A stretch of DNA of 64,000 nt from Bacillota bacterium (GCA_023388995.1 JAEWFD010000024.1:17740-81739), one strand, 5' to 3'; numbered from the stretch's first letter, positions 15,875 through 24,756 are shown. The notes: generated from the letters alone by a model not told the origin. Numbers and translations: made by a program.

Positions 15875-18247
15875 ATGATAAACAAAGAAATACTTGCCCC
15901 GGCAGGTTCCTATGAAGCATTGCAGGCTGCTGTTTATGCCGGATGTGATGCAGTATATTTAGGTGGTATGCGTTTTGGAGCCAGAGCGTTTGCAAACAAC
16001 TTTAACGAAACACAGCTGGCCGAAGCAATAGCTTTTTGCCATCGCTACGGAGTAGCCGTTTATGTTACGGTGAATACCTTGATTCATCAAGCAGAATTGG
16101 CAGATCTGGTCGTATATTTGGACTTTTTATATGAACATCAGGTAGATGCTTTTATTGTACAAGATTATGGTGTCATGAATTTAATACGAATGCGTTATCC
16201 TGATGTTATGATTCACGCATCGACGCAAATGCATGTCCATAATAAAGAAGGAGCAAAACTGCTGGAAGAACTGGGGCTGACAAGAGTTGTCTTGTCACGG
16301 GAATGTTCCATCGAGCAAATTCGGGAAATCAGAGATGCTTGTCCAAAGCTGGAATTGGAAGTATTTGTATATGGTGCGCATTGTGTTTCGTATTCCGGAC
16401 AATGTCTGATGAGCAGCATCATCGGCGGCCGCAGCGGCAACAGAGGGGAATGTGCGCAGCCTTGCCGTCTTCCTTATGCATTGTGGAAAGAAAGTGCGGC
16501 TAAGAAAAGTGTAATCAGCGATGGTTCCCGTTATCTGATCAGCATGAAAGATCTTAACACATTGGAACATGTGTATGATTTAATTGAAGCAGGGGTTACC
16601 AGTTTTAAGATTGAAGGGCGGATGAAGCGGCCGGAGTATGTTGCCAAGGTAGTGAGTACCTACAGAGAGGCCTTTGACCGGTATGATCAGAACAAGCTCT
16701 TTCATCCCACAGCAACTGATGAAGAGGAACTCAAAAAGCTCTTTAACCGCGGTTTTACGCCGGGCCACCTTTTTAATAAAAGAGGCAGTGACATTGTCAA
16801 TATGGAGCGTCCGAATCATATCGGTGTGCCGCTTGGTGAAGTTGTGTATGTGCACCGCAAAGAACGCCGGATTGGCATACTGCTGCAGGCACCGCTCTAT
16901 CAAAACGATGGCATCCGTTTTTTAGGAACGGAAGATGAAGGCTGGATCATTAATAAGATCTATCGCAATGATCTTTTGGCAAATACCGGCAACCAAGGCG
17001 AGACGATTGAGATAGATTGGCGCGAGGGCATTCAAACAGGAAGTAAAGTCGTAAAGACAAGTGACAGCAAACTCTTGGAGCAATTGCAAAAAGCAGTGGC
17101 CAAGCCGCAGCGCAAGCAAGCAGTGGATATGAAAATGGCACTTGCAGTCGGCCAGCCGGCAGTTCTGACAATGACCTGCCAAAAAGAGGAAGTGCGGGTT
17201 ACTTCTTCCTTATTATGTGAAGAAGCAAAAACTGCGCCGCTTACCAAGGAGCGTTTAGAACAGCAGTTAAGCAAATTGCAAGATACACCGTTTGTCTTGC
17301 AAACATTGCAAGTATTCAGTGATGAGCGTTCGATTCTGCCGGTTTCTCAACTCAATCAAATGCGCCGTGAGGCGGCACTGCTGCTTGAGCAAAAAAAGAT
17401 GCAGAGATACCAAAGAACACCGCGAGATGCATGGAAAACACCACGCAGCACCGGCAGGGCTGCTGCCAACCCTGTTCTTACATGCAGCGTTTATAAAGAA
17501 GCACAATTGCAGGCGGCATTGGACCTGCAAATAGAGCGCATCTATGTACATGACGAGCGGCTGTTTGAACAGTACCGGCATCTGCCGCAGTGCGTTCTAT
17601 CCAGCAAGAGAGTTAAAGAAAAAGTGGAAAAGTATGATGCAAAGAAATTGCTAGTGCGGGAATTGGGAGCATTCTACCAAGGATTGCAGCAAAAACAAGA
17701 TTTGTATATCGATGATACCATGAATGTATACAATGCAGAAACAATTCGTTTCTTTGCGCAGCACAATATAAAATCAATTGCCTTGTCAAATGAGCTGCAA
17801 GCATCGCAAATCGCAGAATTGATGCAATCTATTGAAGCAGATATCCCCATTGAGATGACCGTTTACGGACATCTGGAAACGATGCTGCTCAAACATTGCG
17901 TGATTAATACATGTACCATTGACACGAAGCAAAAAGATTGCAATATGTGCCGCATCGGTGAGCAATATTATTTGCAGGACCGGAAAGATGCAAGCTATCC
18001 GCTGCTGACAGACTGGGATTGCTTTACCCACATTCTTCACAACAAACCGCTTCATTTGCTGGAATTCATCGAACCGCTCAAGCAAATGGGCATCAACTTT
18101 CTGCGCTTGAATTTTACGATTGAATCCAAGGAAGAAACCAAAGCTATCATGGAAGCATATCGCAATGCCTTGGCAGGAATGCCAAACTCACTGGCGATAG
18201 CCTATATTACGGGATATTTTAATCGAGGAGGACAATATGCCAAATAA
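15875..18247 (+). CDS. U32 family protein, RlhA/YdcP-like long form
   Basis: A 790-residue protein of the U32 'peptidase' family. The N-terminal TIM-barrel part starts ILAPAGSYEALQAAVYAGCDAVYLGG. The family signature is near residues 165-190 (EVFVYGAHCVSYSGQCLMS), followed by GNRGECAQPCRLPY; these cysteines are the likely iron-sulphur ligands. The C-terminal accessory domain has the paired segments VYGHLETMLLKHC and LQDRKDASYPLLTDWDC. Members of this family act in RNA hydroxylation (RlhA makes 5-hydroxycytidine at 23S rRNA 2501 in Escherichia coli from prephenate) rather than as proven proteases, so RNA modification is the preferred role. AGGTG precedes the start. The last 11 bases overlap a small membrane gene. 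Confidence 0.85.
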   Translation: MINKEILAPAGSYEALQAAVYAGCDAVYLGGMRFGARAFANNFNETQLAEAIAFCHRYGVAVYVTVNTLIHQAELADLVVYLDFLYEHQVDAFIVQDYGVMNLIRMRYPDVMIHASTQMHVHNKEGAKLLEELGLTRVVLSRECSIEQIREIRDACPKLELEVFVYGAHCVSYSGQCLMSSIIGGRSGNRGECAQPCRLPYALWKESAAKKSVISDGSRYLISMKDLNTLEHVYDLIEAGVTSFKIEGRMKRPEYVAKVVSTYREAFDRYDQNKLFHPTATDEEELKKLFNRGFTPGHLFNKRGSDIVNMERPNHIGVPLGEVVYVHRKERRIGILLQAPLYQNDGIRFLGTEDEGWIINKIYRNDLLANTGNQGETIEIDWREGIQTGSKVVKTSDSKLLEQLQKAVAKPQRKQAVDMKMALAVGQPAVLTMTCQKEEVRVTSSLLCEEAKTAPLTKERLEQQLSKLQDTPFVLQTLQVFSDERSILPVSQLNQMRREAALLLEQKKMQRYQRTPRDAWKTPRSTGRAAANPVLTCSVYKEAQLQAALDLQIERIYVHDERLFEQYRHLPQCVLSSKRVKEKVEKYDAKKLLVRELGAFYQGLQQKQDLYIDDTMNVYNAETIRFFAQHNIKSIALSNELQASQIAELMQSIEADIPIEMTVYGHLETMLLKHCVINTCTIDTKQKDCNMCRIGEQYYLQDRKDASYPLLTDWDCFTHILHNKPLHLLEFIEPLKQMGINFLRLNFTIESKEETKAIMEAYRNALAGMPNSLAIAYITGYFNRGGQYAK

Positions 18248-18347
18248 TGTGATCATTGGAATTATACTGGCAGTTGCAAGTATCGGAGTATTTGCAGCAA
18301 GCCGGATTATCCGTTACAAAAGCAATCAGAAATTCAAACAAAAATAA
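18237..18347 (+). CDS. 36-residue single-pass membrane microprotein
   Basis: A short gene with a strong site (GAGGAGG at 18225-18231) six bases before ATG 18237, overlapping the end of the U32 gene and ending 18 bases before the next gene. The product begins MPNNVIIGIILAVASIGVFA and continues ASRIIRYKSNQKFKQK: one hydrophobic helix of about 17 residues and a strongly basic tail, so the N-terminus is probably outside. The ribosome site, the tight packing in the operon and the plausible topology support a real gene. Function is unknown; it could be a small partner of the CDF transporter or simply co-transcribed. Confidence 0.65.
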   Translation: MPNNVIIGIILAVASIGVFAASRIIRYKSNQKFKQK

Positions 18348-18365
18348 AGCTAAGGAGGATGTAGC

Positions 18366-19532
18366 GTGATCCACTTTCTAGTACGCACGTTTGTGCGGAA
18401 TCATGAAGATATTTCCAATCACAAAGTACGAGAACAATACGGGATACTTTCCAGCATGGTAGGAGTTGTGATCAATATTTTGCTATTTATTACCAAATTT
18501 ACCATTGGCTCTCTTACGCACTCCATTGCGATTACATCGGATGCGTTCAATAACCTCAGTGATTTTGCAAGTTCTATCATTACGATGTTCGGTTATAAGA
18601 TGGCATCCAAGCCTGCTGATCAGGATCATCCCTTTGGCCATGGACGAATGGAGTATTTAATCAGCTTGGTCGTTGCATCGATGATTTTACTGGTAGGATT
18701 TGAATTCCTGCAAACATCAATTGAAAAGATACGTAATCCGCAGCAAGTCATCTACAGCACAGTGGCGCTCATTTCCTTATTGTGCTCCATCTTGTTGAAA
18801 GCATGGCTGTTTATGTTCAACAGCAAGCTGGGCAAGCGTATTAACTCTTCAGTTATGAAAGCGACAGCGAAAGATAGTCTCAGTGATGTCGTAATTACAA
18901 CACTTACTGCAATTGCATTGATTCTTGCGAAATACACCACGTTAGCCATTGATGGCTGGGCAGGGATTTTGGTGTCCGTTTTCATCATGAATGCCGGATT
19001 CCAGATCATTAAAGAAACGGTAGACACTCTTTTGGGGCAGTCAGCTGATCAGGAAACCATTCAATCCATTCGGGATGTTTTGCAAAGCAGTGCCATTGTC
19101 ATGGATGTACATGATGTCATCGTACATAACTACGGCCCCGGAAGACTTATGGCAAGTGCACATGTGGAAGTGGAAGCCAGGGGAGAAATGCTTGCCTATC
19201 ATCAGGAAATAGATAAACTGGAACGGGCAATCCGGGATTCCTTGAATATCAATATTGTACTGCACATGGATCCGATTGATACCTCGACAGATCGTTTTTA
19301 CGAGATGAAGGCGCATGTTCAAGAAGTGCTGCAAGACATTCATGCCGATATGAATGCACATGATTTCCGCGTATTCATGCATACTGGCGATATCATTTTG
19401 GAATTCGATGTGGATGTACCATTTGACCTCAAGCAAAGTGATGAACAACTAAAGCAAACGATTGATGAACGGCTAGCCAGTGCAGGCTGCGTGGTTCGAA
19501 CGCAGATTACCTTTGATCGCACCATTCTATAA
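18366..19532 (+). CDS. Cation diffusion facilitator (CDF) metal transporter
   Basis: A 388-residue CDF family transporter that exports divalent metals such as Zn, Fe, Mn or Co by proton antiport. Six membrane segments span about residues 25-220. The metal site of TM2 is visible in ITSDAFNNLSDFASS (DxxxD type) and the next loop has DHPFGHGRMEYL. The cytoplasmic C-terminal domain (about residues 220-300) carries DVHDVIVHNYGPGRLMASAHVEV and ends the standard fold. A further 90 residues extend beyond it, longer than the usual 300. The start is GTG 18366 after TAAGGAGG. An intrinsic terminator closes the operon. Confidence 0.9.
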   Translation: MIHFLVRTFVRNHEDISNHKVREQYGILSSMVGVVINILLFITKFTIGSLTHSIAITSDAFNNLSDFASSIITMFGYKMASKPADQDHPFGHGRMEYLISLVVASMILLVGFEFLQTSIEKIRNPQQVIYSTVALISLLCSILLKAWLFMFNSKLGKRINSSVMKATAKDSLSDVVITTLTAIALILAKYTTLAIDGWAGILVSVFIMNAGFQIIKETVDTLLGQSADQETIQSIRDVLQSSAIVMDVHDVIVHNYGPGRLMASAHVEVEARGEMLAYHQEIDKLERAIRDSLNINIVLHMDPIDTSTDRFYEMKAHVQEVLQDIHADMNAHDFRVFMHTGDIILEFDVDVPFDLKQSDEQLKQTIDERLASAGCVVRTQITFDRTIL

Positions 19533-19543
19533 TGTGCACTTTT

Positions 19544-19566
19544 AAAAGACTGGGTCAGTCTTTTTT
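19544..19566 (+). terminator. Intrinsic terminator after the CDF gene
   Basis: AAAAGACTG (19544-19552) and CAGTCTTTT (19556-19564) form a nine-base-pair stem with a GGT loop, and T residues follow. Confidence 0.85.
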
Positions 19567-19666
19567 ATTTGCTTCTTATCGAAAAAACACCTGCGATAGG
19601 AAAGCGCATTAATTATGAGAGATCAGGCATCCTATGAATGAAAAAAGGCAGGTCATAGAAAATTTC

Positions 19667-19694
19667 TTGCTTTTTCTGCGGCAATTCCTACAAT
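19667..19694 (+). promoter_or_regulatory. Promoter of the MBOAT-DHHW pair
   Basis: TTGCTT (19667-19672), a 16-base spacer and TACAAT (19689-19694), 32 bases before the start codon. Confidence 0.5.
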
Positions 19695-19726
19695 GGTAGG
19701 GTATCTCAACAGAAATGAGGTTAGTT

Positions 19727-21127
19727 ATGATATTCAGCAGTGTATTTTTCTTATCAACTTTTTTGCCCATCACATTAGGGTTATATTTTATCGCTCCCCG
19801 TCCCTTGCGAAACGGGATTCTCTTTATTGCCAGTTTATTGTTTTACGCATGGGGAGAACCGGTTTATGTGGGTTTCATGATCTACTCCACAATACTCGAC
19901 TATACTTGCGGGCTTGGCATTGAGCGCAATTGGCATCATGCAGGCAAAAAGAAATTCTGGCTGTGGGTGTCCATCCTCGGAAATCTTGGCTTACTAGGTT
20001 ATTTCAAGTATGCAGATTTCTTGATCGGCAATATCAATTTGCTGCTGGCAACCCAAATTCCGTTAGTGAAACTGGCTTTGCCGATCGGGATATCTTTTTA
20101 TACTTTTCAAACGATGTCTTATACAATCGATGTGTATTTAGGCAATTGCAAAACCCAGCACAATATTATCAGTTTCGGATGCTATGTCACGATGTTCCCG
20201 CAATTGATTGCAGGTCCAATTGTACGGTACGTGGATGTAGTAAAAGAAATTGACCATCGGAAGGAAAGTGTCTCGGAATTTGCTCAAGGTGTACATTTGT
20301 TTGTTGTCGGCCTTGGCAAGAAAGTATTGCTTGCCAATTCGATTGGCATGTTATGGGATACAACGCTTCAAACATATTTGCTGAACCAGCAAATCTCCAT
20401 GGTAGCTGCCTGGCTCGGTATACTTGCTTTCTCGTTTCAGCTTTATTTTGACTTCAGCGGATATAGTGATATGGCAACAGGAATGGGATATATGTTTGGC
20501 TTCAAGTTTCCGAAGAACTTTAACTATCCCTATACCTCAACCAGTGTCAGTGACTTTTGGCGACGCTGGCATATGACGCTGGGAACCTGGTTCAAGGAAT
20601 ATGTTTATATTCCCCTTGGCGGAAACCGCGGCACCACCTTGCAGTGGGTGCGCAATGTCGCTGTAGTATGGTTTCTGACCGGATTATGGCATGGGGCAAG
20701 CTGGAACTTCGTGCTGTGGGGACTATACTTCGGGCTTGTACTAGCCGTTGAAAAAGTGTTCTTGCAAAAGTATCTAGCCCAAATGCCAAGATGGATTTCC
20801 TGGCTGTATACCATGCTTGTGATCATCATCGCATGGTGCTTGTTCAGCATAGAATCCCTGCCAATGGCATTGGCATATATCAAAACGCTGTTTGGCGGAG
20901 CTATAGTAATAGATTCATTCGCCCGTTATCAACTTGCAAACTACAGCATTTTGCTTGTAGTTCTCGCAGTGGCAGCGACACCGCTTTGGCGAACTGTCGT
21001 GAAACCTTTTCAAAAGAAACCAGCTTTATCTTATATGCAGATTATTTATACCTTGGTGCTGCTCATATGCTGCATCGCTTATTTGGTCGATGCCAGCTAC
21101 AACCCATTCTTATACTTTAGATTTTAG
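19727..21127 (+). CDS. MBOAT family membrane O-acyltransferase (AlgI/PatA-like)
   Basis: A 466-residue membrane protein with about ten hydrophobic segments. The MBOAT core is clear: YFDFSGYSDMATGMGYMFGF, then the NYPYTSTSVSDFWRRWHMTLGTWF block and the active-site histidine in WFLTGLWHGASWNF. Proteins of this type pass acetyl groups across the membrane for O-acetylation of a cell-envelope polysaccharide or peptidoglycan. ATG 19727 has GAGG six bases upstream; an earlier in-frame ATG at 19715 is possible. The next gene encodes the extracellular partner type usually found with AlgI-like proteins, so they likely form one acetylation machine. Confidence 0.9.
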   Translation: MIFSSVFFLSTFLPITLGLYFIAPRPLRNGILFIASLLFYAWGEPVYVGFMIYSTILDYTCGLGIERNWHHAGKKKFWLWVSILGNLGLLGYFKYADFLIGNINLLLATQIPLVKLALPIGISFYTFQTMSYTIDVYLGNCKTQHNIISFGCYVTMFPQLIAGPIVRYVDVVKEIDHRKESVSEFAQGVHLFVVGLGKKVLLANSIGMLWDTTLQTYLLNQQISMVAAWLGILAFSFQLYFDFSGYSDMATGMGYMFGFKFPKNFNYPYTSTSVSDFWRRWHMTLGTWFKEYVYIPLGGNRGTTLQWVRNVAVVWFLTGLWHGASWNFVLWGLYFGLVLAVEKVFLQKYLAQMPRWISWLYTMLVIIIAWCLFSIESLPMALAYIKTLFGGAIVIDSFARYQLANYSILLVVLAVAATPLWRTVVKPFQKKPALSYMQIIYTLVLLICCIAYLVDASYNPFLYFRF

Positions 21128-21138
21128 GAGGTGAAACA

Positions 21139-22251
21139 ATGCATAATAAACTTACAACAATCTTATTTGCGATGATTCTGACGGGCATGCTCGGTAGTCA
21201 GCTGCTGCCTGACAGATCATTCAGCGAGCAGGAAAATCGCTATCTGGAACAACTGCCGAAGTTCACCACGCGCAACTTGTGGAACGGCAGATGGATGAAA
21301 AGCTTTGAGACATATGTCCAGGACCAATTCATTGGTCGTGATGAATGGATAAAACTCAAGGGTGAACTGGAAAAAGGAATCGGCAAGCAAGAGAACAATG
21401 GTATCTATTTTGGAAAAAAGCAATGGTACTATGAAGTTATGGAAGCACCGGATGAAGCCGTTCTGAACAGCAATTTGGCTGCTTTGCAAAAGATTGGAGA
21501 ATCTTTGAGAAAAAAAGGAATTGCTGCGAAATTTCTGGCTATTTACAGTGCCTACCAGTTCCATCAAGATCAGCTGCCAAAGAATCACCGCAATATTGAT
21601 CAAGCATGGCTGACCCAAATGATTCAGGATCAAACCAATATGGAGGTTTTGGACACCTTTGAGACATTGCAAGCTCATAAAGAAGAGAACATCTACTTCC
21701 GTACCGACCATCACTGGACACAGCTAGGGGCATATTACACCTACGTCATGCTTGGTGAATCATTGGGCTTTGATCCGCTGCCTCTGGCATCTTATCAGAA
21801 AGTAGTATCAGAGAAACCGTTCTATGGCAGTTTATTTGCGAAATCACCGCTATTTGGTGATCCTGGAGAAGAAGTATGGACATTGGAGGATGGCAAAGAA
21901 TATACAGTATCCATTCCTGATGCAAAGACGACCAAACAAGGCTTGTATGACTACACATACTTCCAGAAAGGCGATCAGTATTCGGTTTATTTAGGTGGCA
22001 ATCAGGCAGAAGTAATCATACATGGGGAACATAAGAACCAGAAAACACTTGTCTTGTTCAAGGATTCTTACTCCCATGCATTAGCTCCATTGCTTGCTCA
22101 GCACTATGAAACGGTCATATTGATTGATTTGCGCTACTTTAATCAAAGTATTTCGCAATATCTGGACACTGTAAGACCGGATGAAGTACTTTTTTCATAC
22201 AATGTTAGCTGGTTTGGAAATGATACATATTTCAAAAAGATTCGTTCTTAA
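21139..22251 (+). CDS. DHHW family (AlgJ/AlgX-like) extracellular acyl-transfer protein
   Basis: A 370-residue protein with an N-terminal signal anchor (TTILFAMILTGMLGSQLLP) and an extracytoplasmic SGNH-like domain. The name-giving motif is in FRTDHHWTQLGAYY (about residue 192) and the probable Ser-containing block is VLFKDSYSHALAPLL (about residue 310). AlgJ/AlgX-like proteins accept the acyl group from the MBOAT channel and move it to the polymer. AGGAGGTG precedes the start and the gap from the MBOAT gene is 11 bases. The polymer is not identified, because no polysaccharide or teichoic acid synthesis genes are in the window. Confidence 0.85.
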   Translation: MHNKLTTILFAMILTGMLGSQLLPDRSFSEQENRYLEQLPKFTTRNLWNGRWMKSFETYVQDQFIGRDEWIKLKGELEKGIGKQENNGIYFGKKQWYYEVMEAPDEAVLNSNLAALQKIGESLRKKGIAAKFLAIYSAYQFHQDQLPKNHRNIDQAWLTQMIQDQTNMEVLDTFETLQAHKEENIYFRTDHHWTQLGAYYTYVMLGESLGFDPLPLASYQKVVSEKPFYGSLFAKSPLFGDPGEEVWTLEDGKEYTVSIPDAKTTKQGLYDYTYFQKGDQYSVYLGGNQAEVIIHGEHKNQKTLVLFKDSYSHALAPLLAQHYETVILIDLRYFNQSISQYLDTVRPDEVLFSYNVSWFGNDTYFKKIRS

Positions 22252-22364
22252 AGTAGTTTGTCCTTGATAAGAAGCAACTTATCAGAAAGTGGTCGACAAG
22301 CAAAAGATAATGCTTTACAATCATATTTGTTGTTTGATTCGTATTTGAAACAGACAATAAATAC

Positions 22365-22403
22365 TACCATCTATGGATGGTAAAACTTTGAAGTATATTC
22401 AAA
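22365..22403 (+). repeat. Two short inverted repeats before the small lipoprotein gene
   Basis: TACCATC (22365-22371) pairs with GATGGTA (22376-22382), and a second symmetric site, TTTGAA-GTATA-TTCAAA, lies at 22387-22403. There is no U-tract. They could be a leader hairpin and an operator; neither role can be shown here. Confidence 0.35.
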
Positions 22404-22439
22404 ATCAATTCGTTATTTATGTACAGGAGGAATATAGAC

Positions 22440-22925
22440 ATGAAAAAAACATTGATAGCAGCATTTGCCTTAATGATGGCAATTACGTTGGCAGCGTGCA
22501 GTACAAAGCCGAAAGATACGGCAGTAGACTTTGATGTGAAAAAAGTAGGGGAAGAGTGGATGGATGCGCATTGGCCTGGAGGCATGGCTTTCCCGATGGA
22601 AGACGAAATGTTCCAGAACATGTATGAAGAACTGGATCTTGACAAATTAAATGAATATGTGGGTTATACGGGCACTATCTTGGATGCTAACCGGATCTTC
22701 ATCTTTGAAGTAAAAGATGAGAAAGATGTGGAAGAGTTCAAGAAATTGGCAGAAACAATGCGCGAAGATGTAATCCGTTCATTTGAAAATTATCTTCCAG
22801 CTCCGAAAGTTGTTGCGGAGGCTTCAGAGGTAATTGTCAGAGGTCGCTATGTGCTGTTTGTATCTTTAGAAGACAAAGAAGCAGTAATTGAGAAATTCAA
22901 TCAGCAATTTGAAGCGAAGAAATAG
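22440..22925 (+). CDS. Small lipoprotein, DUF4358-like
   Basis: A 161-residue surface lipoprotein: signal MKKTLIAAFALMMAITLAAC with lipidated Cys20, then a compact alpha/beta domain with no further membrane segment. The order of elements (a helix near MFQNMYEELD, a strand at IFIFEVKDEKDVEEFKK, a helix MREDVIRSFENYLPAP and a final strand GRYVLFVSLEDKEAV) resembles the DUF4358 family of small Bacillota lipoproteins. Function is unknown. AGGAGG lies nine bases before ATG 22440. It follows the MBOAT-DHHW pair on the same strand after 188 bases, and a shared envelope role is possible but only inferred. Confidence 0.7.
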   Translation: MKKTLIAAFALMMAITLAACSTKPKDTAVDFDVKKVGEEWMDAHWPGGMAFPMEDEMFQNMYEELDLDKLNEYVGYTGTILDANRIFIFEVKDEKDVEEFKKLAETMREDVIRSFENYLPAPKVVAEASEVIVRGRYVLFVSLEDKEAVIEKFNQQFEAKK

Positions 22926-22937
22926 GTTATCCAACAG

Positions 22938-22962
22938 CAGGTGCAAAACCTGTTTTTTTTTT
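22938..22962 (+). terminator. Intrinsic terminator after the lipoprotein gene
   Basis: CAGGT (22938-22942) and ACCTG (22948-22952) form a short stem followed by ten T residues. Confidence 0.7.
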
Positions 22963-22970
22963 GCAAGTAA

Positions 22971-23003
22971 AAAAAAGATGGAAGACTAACACTTTCCATC
23001 TTT
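22971..23003 (-). terminator. Intrinsic terminator of pduL
   Basis: AAAGATGGAA (22974-22983) pairs with TTCCATCTTT (22994-23003). Read on the minus strand it ends in a T-run. Confidence 0.8.
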
Positions 23004-23009
23004 CTAAAA

Positions 23010-23585
23010 TTAGGCTACAGTAATAATTTCGCCGTATACTTCCCCGCTGCATGCTGCTGCATTTGCTTCGTCAGTATCAATGTGCATTGCTGTCGCAAAT
23101 TTATCGCTGACACGAAGCACCACATCACCCAAAACGATGCTGCGATCTGCCGTATCGATTTTTACCCAAACGATATCTTTGTCTTTTACTCCCAGTTTCA
23201 CGGCATCTTCAGGAGTTGTATGGATGTGCCGTTTTGCAACGATAACACCTTCGCTGATTTCAATTTCGCCATTTGGTCCCACAAGCTTGATGCCTGGTGT
23301 ACCTGTGATGTCACCGGATTCTTTGATGACTCCTTTTACCCCGAGAGAACGAGCATCTGTCATCGACAACTCCACTTGGGTTGCATTCCGGGTTGGTCCA
23401 AGAATGATGACATTTTTCATTTCGCTCTTTGGTCCTACAATTGTAATTCTTTCTTCACAGGCATATTGTCCTGGTTGTGATAGTTCTTTTTTTGGAGTTA
23501 AGGTAGCACCTTCACCAAATAGCGTTTCCAGATCTTTCTGTGAAAGGTGAATGTGGCGCGCTGATGTTTCTACTAAAAATTTCAT
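23010..23585 (-). CDS. pduL: PduL-type phosphate acyltransferase
   Basis: A 191-residue phosphotransacylase of the PduL family, which interconverts acyl-CoA and acyl phosphate (acetyl or propionyl) and is unrelated to Pta. Two beta-barrel halves are visible, each with metal-binding histidines: ETSARHIHLSQKDLE near the N-terminus and VAKRHIHTTPEDA in the middle, with AMHIDTDEANAA near the end. No N-terminal encapsulation peptide is present, so it is probably a free cytoplasmic enzyme for acetate formation and ATP gain with an acetate kinase elsewhere. The start at 23585 follows AGGAGG. It is monocistronic, with a promoter and terminator of its own. Confidence 0.93.
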   Translation of the reverse strand: MKFLVETSARHIHLSQKDLETLFGEGATLTPKKELSQPGQYACEERITIVGPKSEMKNVIILGPTRNATQVELSMTDARSLGVKGVIKESGDITGTPGIKLVGPNGEIEISEGVIVAKRHIHTTPEDAVKLGVKDKDIVWVKIDTADRSIVLGDVVLRVSDKFATAMHIDTDEANAAACSGEVYGEIITVA

Positions 23586-23616
23586 GTTGTAATTCCTCCT
23601 GTTCAAACCATGATCT

Positions 23617-23645
23617 ATTGTAAAACGATTAGCCGGTAAATGCAA
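23617..23645 (-). promoter_or_regulatory. Promoter of pduL
   Basis: On the minus strand, TTGCAT (23645-23640), a 17-base spacer and TACAAT (23622-23617), 31 bases before the start codon. Confidence 0.7.
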
Positions 23646-23695
23646 GGCAATGAACCTCGCAATTCCATAATAAATTGTCTTTTTTTAGTAAGAAT

Positions 23696-23725
23696 AAAAA
23701 ATAGTACATATCACTATGCACTATT
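23696..23725 (-). terminator. Terminator of the nucleotidyltransferase gene
   Basis: AATAGTACATA (23700-23710) pairs with TATGCACTATT (23715-23725) except at one position. On the minus strand the stem is followed by a T-run. Confidence 0.65.
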
Positions 23726-23739
23726 GTTCAGTTAGCATT

Positions 23740-24672
23740 CTAACGATACCATTCAATGAGACTGGCAGGATATTGCTTGGTATCATGCAAGTCTTTTAAA
23801 CTTTGCATCACTGTTGGTTTATCTTCCTGATAAGTAACCCCAAACCATTTTGACTGGCAAGGAAGAATTTGCAGTACAATTTTTCCGTCAGCCATTAAAT
23901 CAGCAATCGCCGTTGGCAAACCATATTCTTTTTTCAGTTCTGTACTTGGCAGTTCTTGCAGGAAACGGGCAAAATACGCTTCGAATAACGGAAACAACTC
24001 TGGTGTAAAGCCCCAGAAGTTCATGGAGACCAAAGCATTTGGATCAAGGATATCGCCTTCTTCATTGAAATTAATATCGCGGATCGTACCATCCGGAAAT
24101 TGAGTAATCTTATATGTTTCCACGATTCCCATCAATTCATTTTTTTCATTCGCCTGACAGACACCACGCGTCACATGGCCGTGTTCAGAGATCGTATTTT
24201 GCAGACGATAGCCCACCATGGAGAATTCTGCTACTTCCTTCGATTGGTTATCTAAGTTGCTAAGGTAATCATACATGGTAACAAAGGACTCTTTGCCGTA
24301 ATAGTCATCCGCATTGATGACACAGAAAGGTTCTTTGACTAAGTCTTTGGCTGTTAATACTGCATGAACGGTTCCAAAGGGTTTTGTACGCTCGGCAGGC
24401 ATTTGATAAAATGCCGGTACACTGTCAAAATCTTGATAGGCATAAGCAATTTCTACTTTAGATGCAATACGTTTTCCGATGACTTCATGGAATGTTTCCT
24501 GCATTTCTTTTTTGATGATAAATACAACTTTATTAAAACCAGCTTGAATGGCGTCGTAGATCGAATAATCCATGATGATTTCCTGGTTAGGACCTAATCC
24601 GTCAATTTGCTTATTTCCGCCATAGCGGCTTCCCATTCCGGCAGCCATAACAACGAGTGTTAATTTTTTCAT
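23740..24672 (-). CDS. NTP-transferase family sugar-phosphate nucleotidyltransferase
   Basis: A 310-residue protein with the nucleotidyltransferase fold. The N-terminal nucleotide loop is VVMAAGMGSRYGGNKQ, the acceptor-site segment is GPNQEIIMDYSIYDAI, and the metal-binding aspartate lies in CVINADDYYGKESF. It belongs to a group widespread in Bacillota whose substrate has not been settled; a hexose 1-phosphate is the usual guess. It lacks the C-terminal left-handed beta-helix of GlmU or GlgC. The start at 24672 has GGAGGAA upstream. Alone in its transcript, it has no neighbours that reveal a pathway. Confidence 0.8.
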   Translation of the reverse strand: MKKLTLVVMAAGMGSRYGGNKQIDGLGPNQEIIMDYSIYDAIQAGFNKVVFIIKKEMQETFHEVIGKRIASKVEIAYAYQDFDSVPAFYQMPAERTKPFGTVHAVLTAKDLVKEPFCVINADDYYGKESFVTMYDYLSNLDNQSKEVAEFSMVGYRLQNTISEHGHVTRGVCQANEKNELMGIVETYKITQFPDGTIRDINFNEEGDILDPNALVSMNFWGFTPELFPLFEAYFARFLQELPSTELKKEYGLPTAIADLMADGKIVLQILPCQSKWFGVTYQEDKPTVMQSLKDLHDTKQYPASLIEWYR

Positions 24673-24697
24673 ATGTTCCTCCTCTATGCTACTTATA

Positions 24698-24725
24698 AGT
24701 ATACTAAAAGTTTGCCCAACATCAA
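24698..24725 (-). promoter_or_regulatory. Promoter of the nucleotidyltransferase gene
   Basis: On the minus strand, TTGATG (24725-24720), a 16-base spacer and TATACT (24703-24698). Confidence 0.55.
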
Positions 24726-24756
24726 GAGGATTACGAAAGAAAGCAGAATTGCGGAA

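Noticed and set aside
15637..15885. 82-codon minus-strand frame in the gap between the MerR and U32 genes
   Set aside because: No ribosome site, the start lies inside the U32 gene, and the composition is not protein-like (Cys/His/Tyr scattered, no hydrophobic core pattern).
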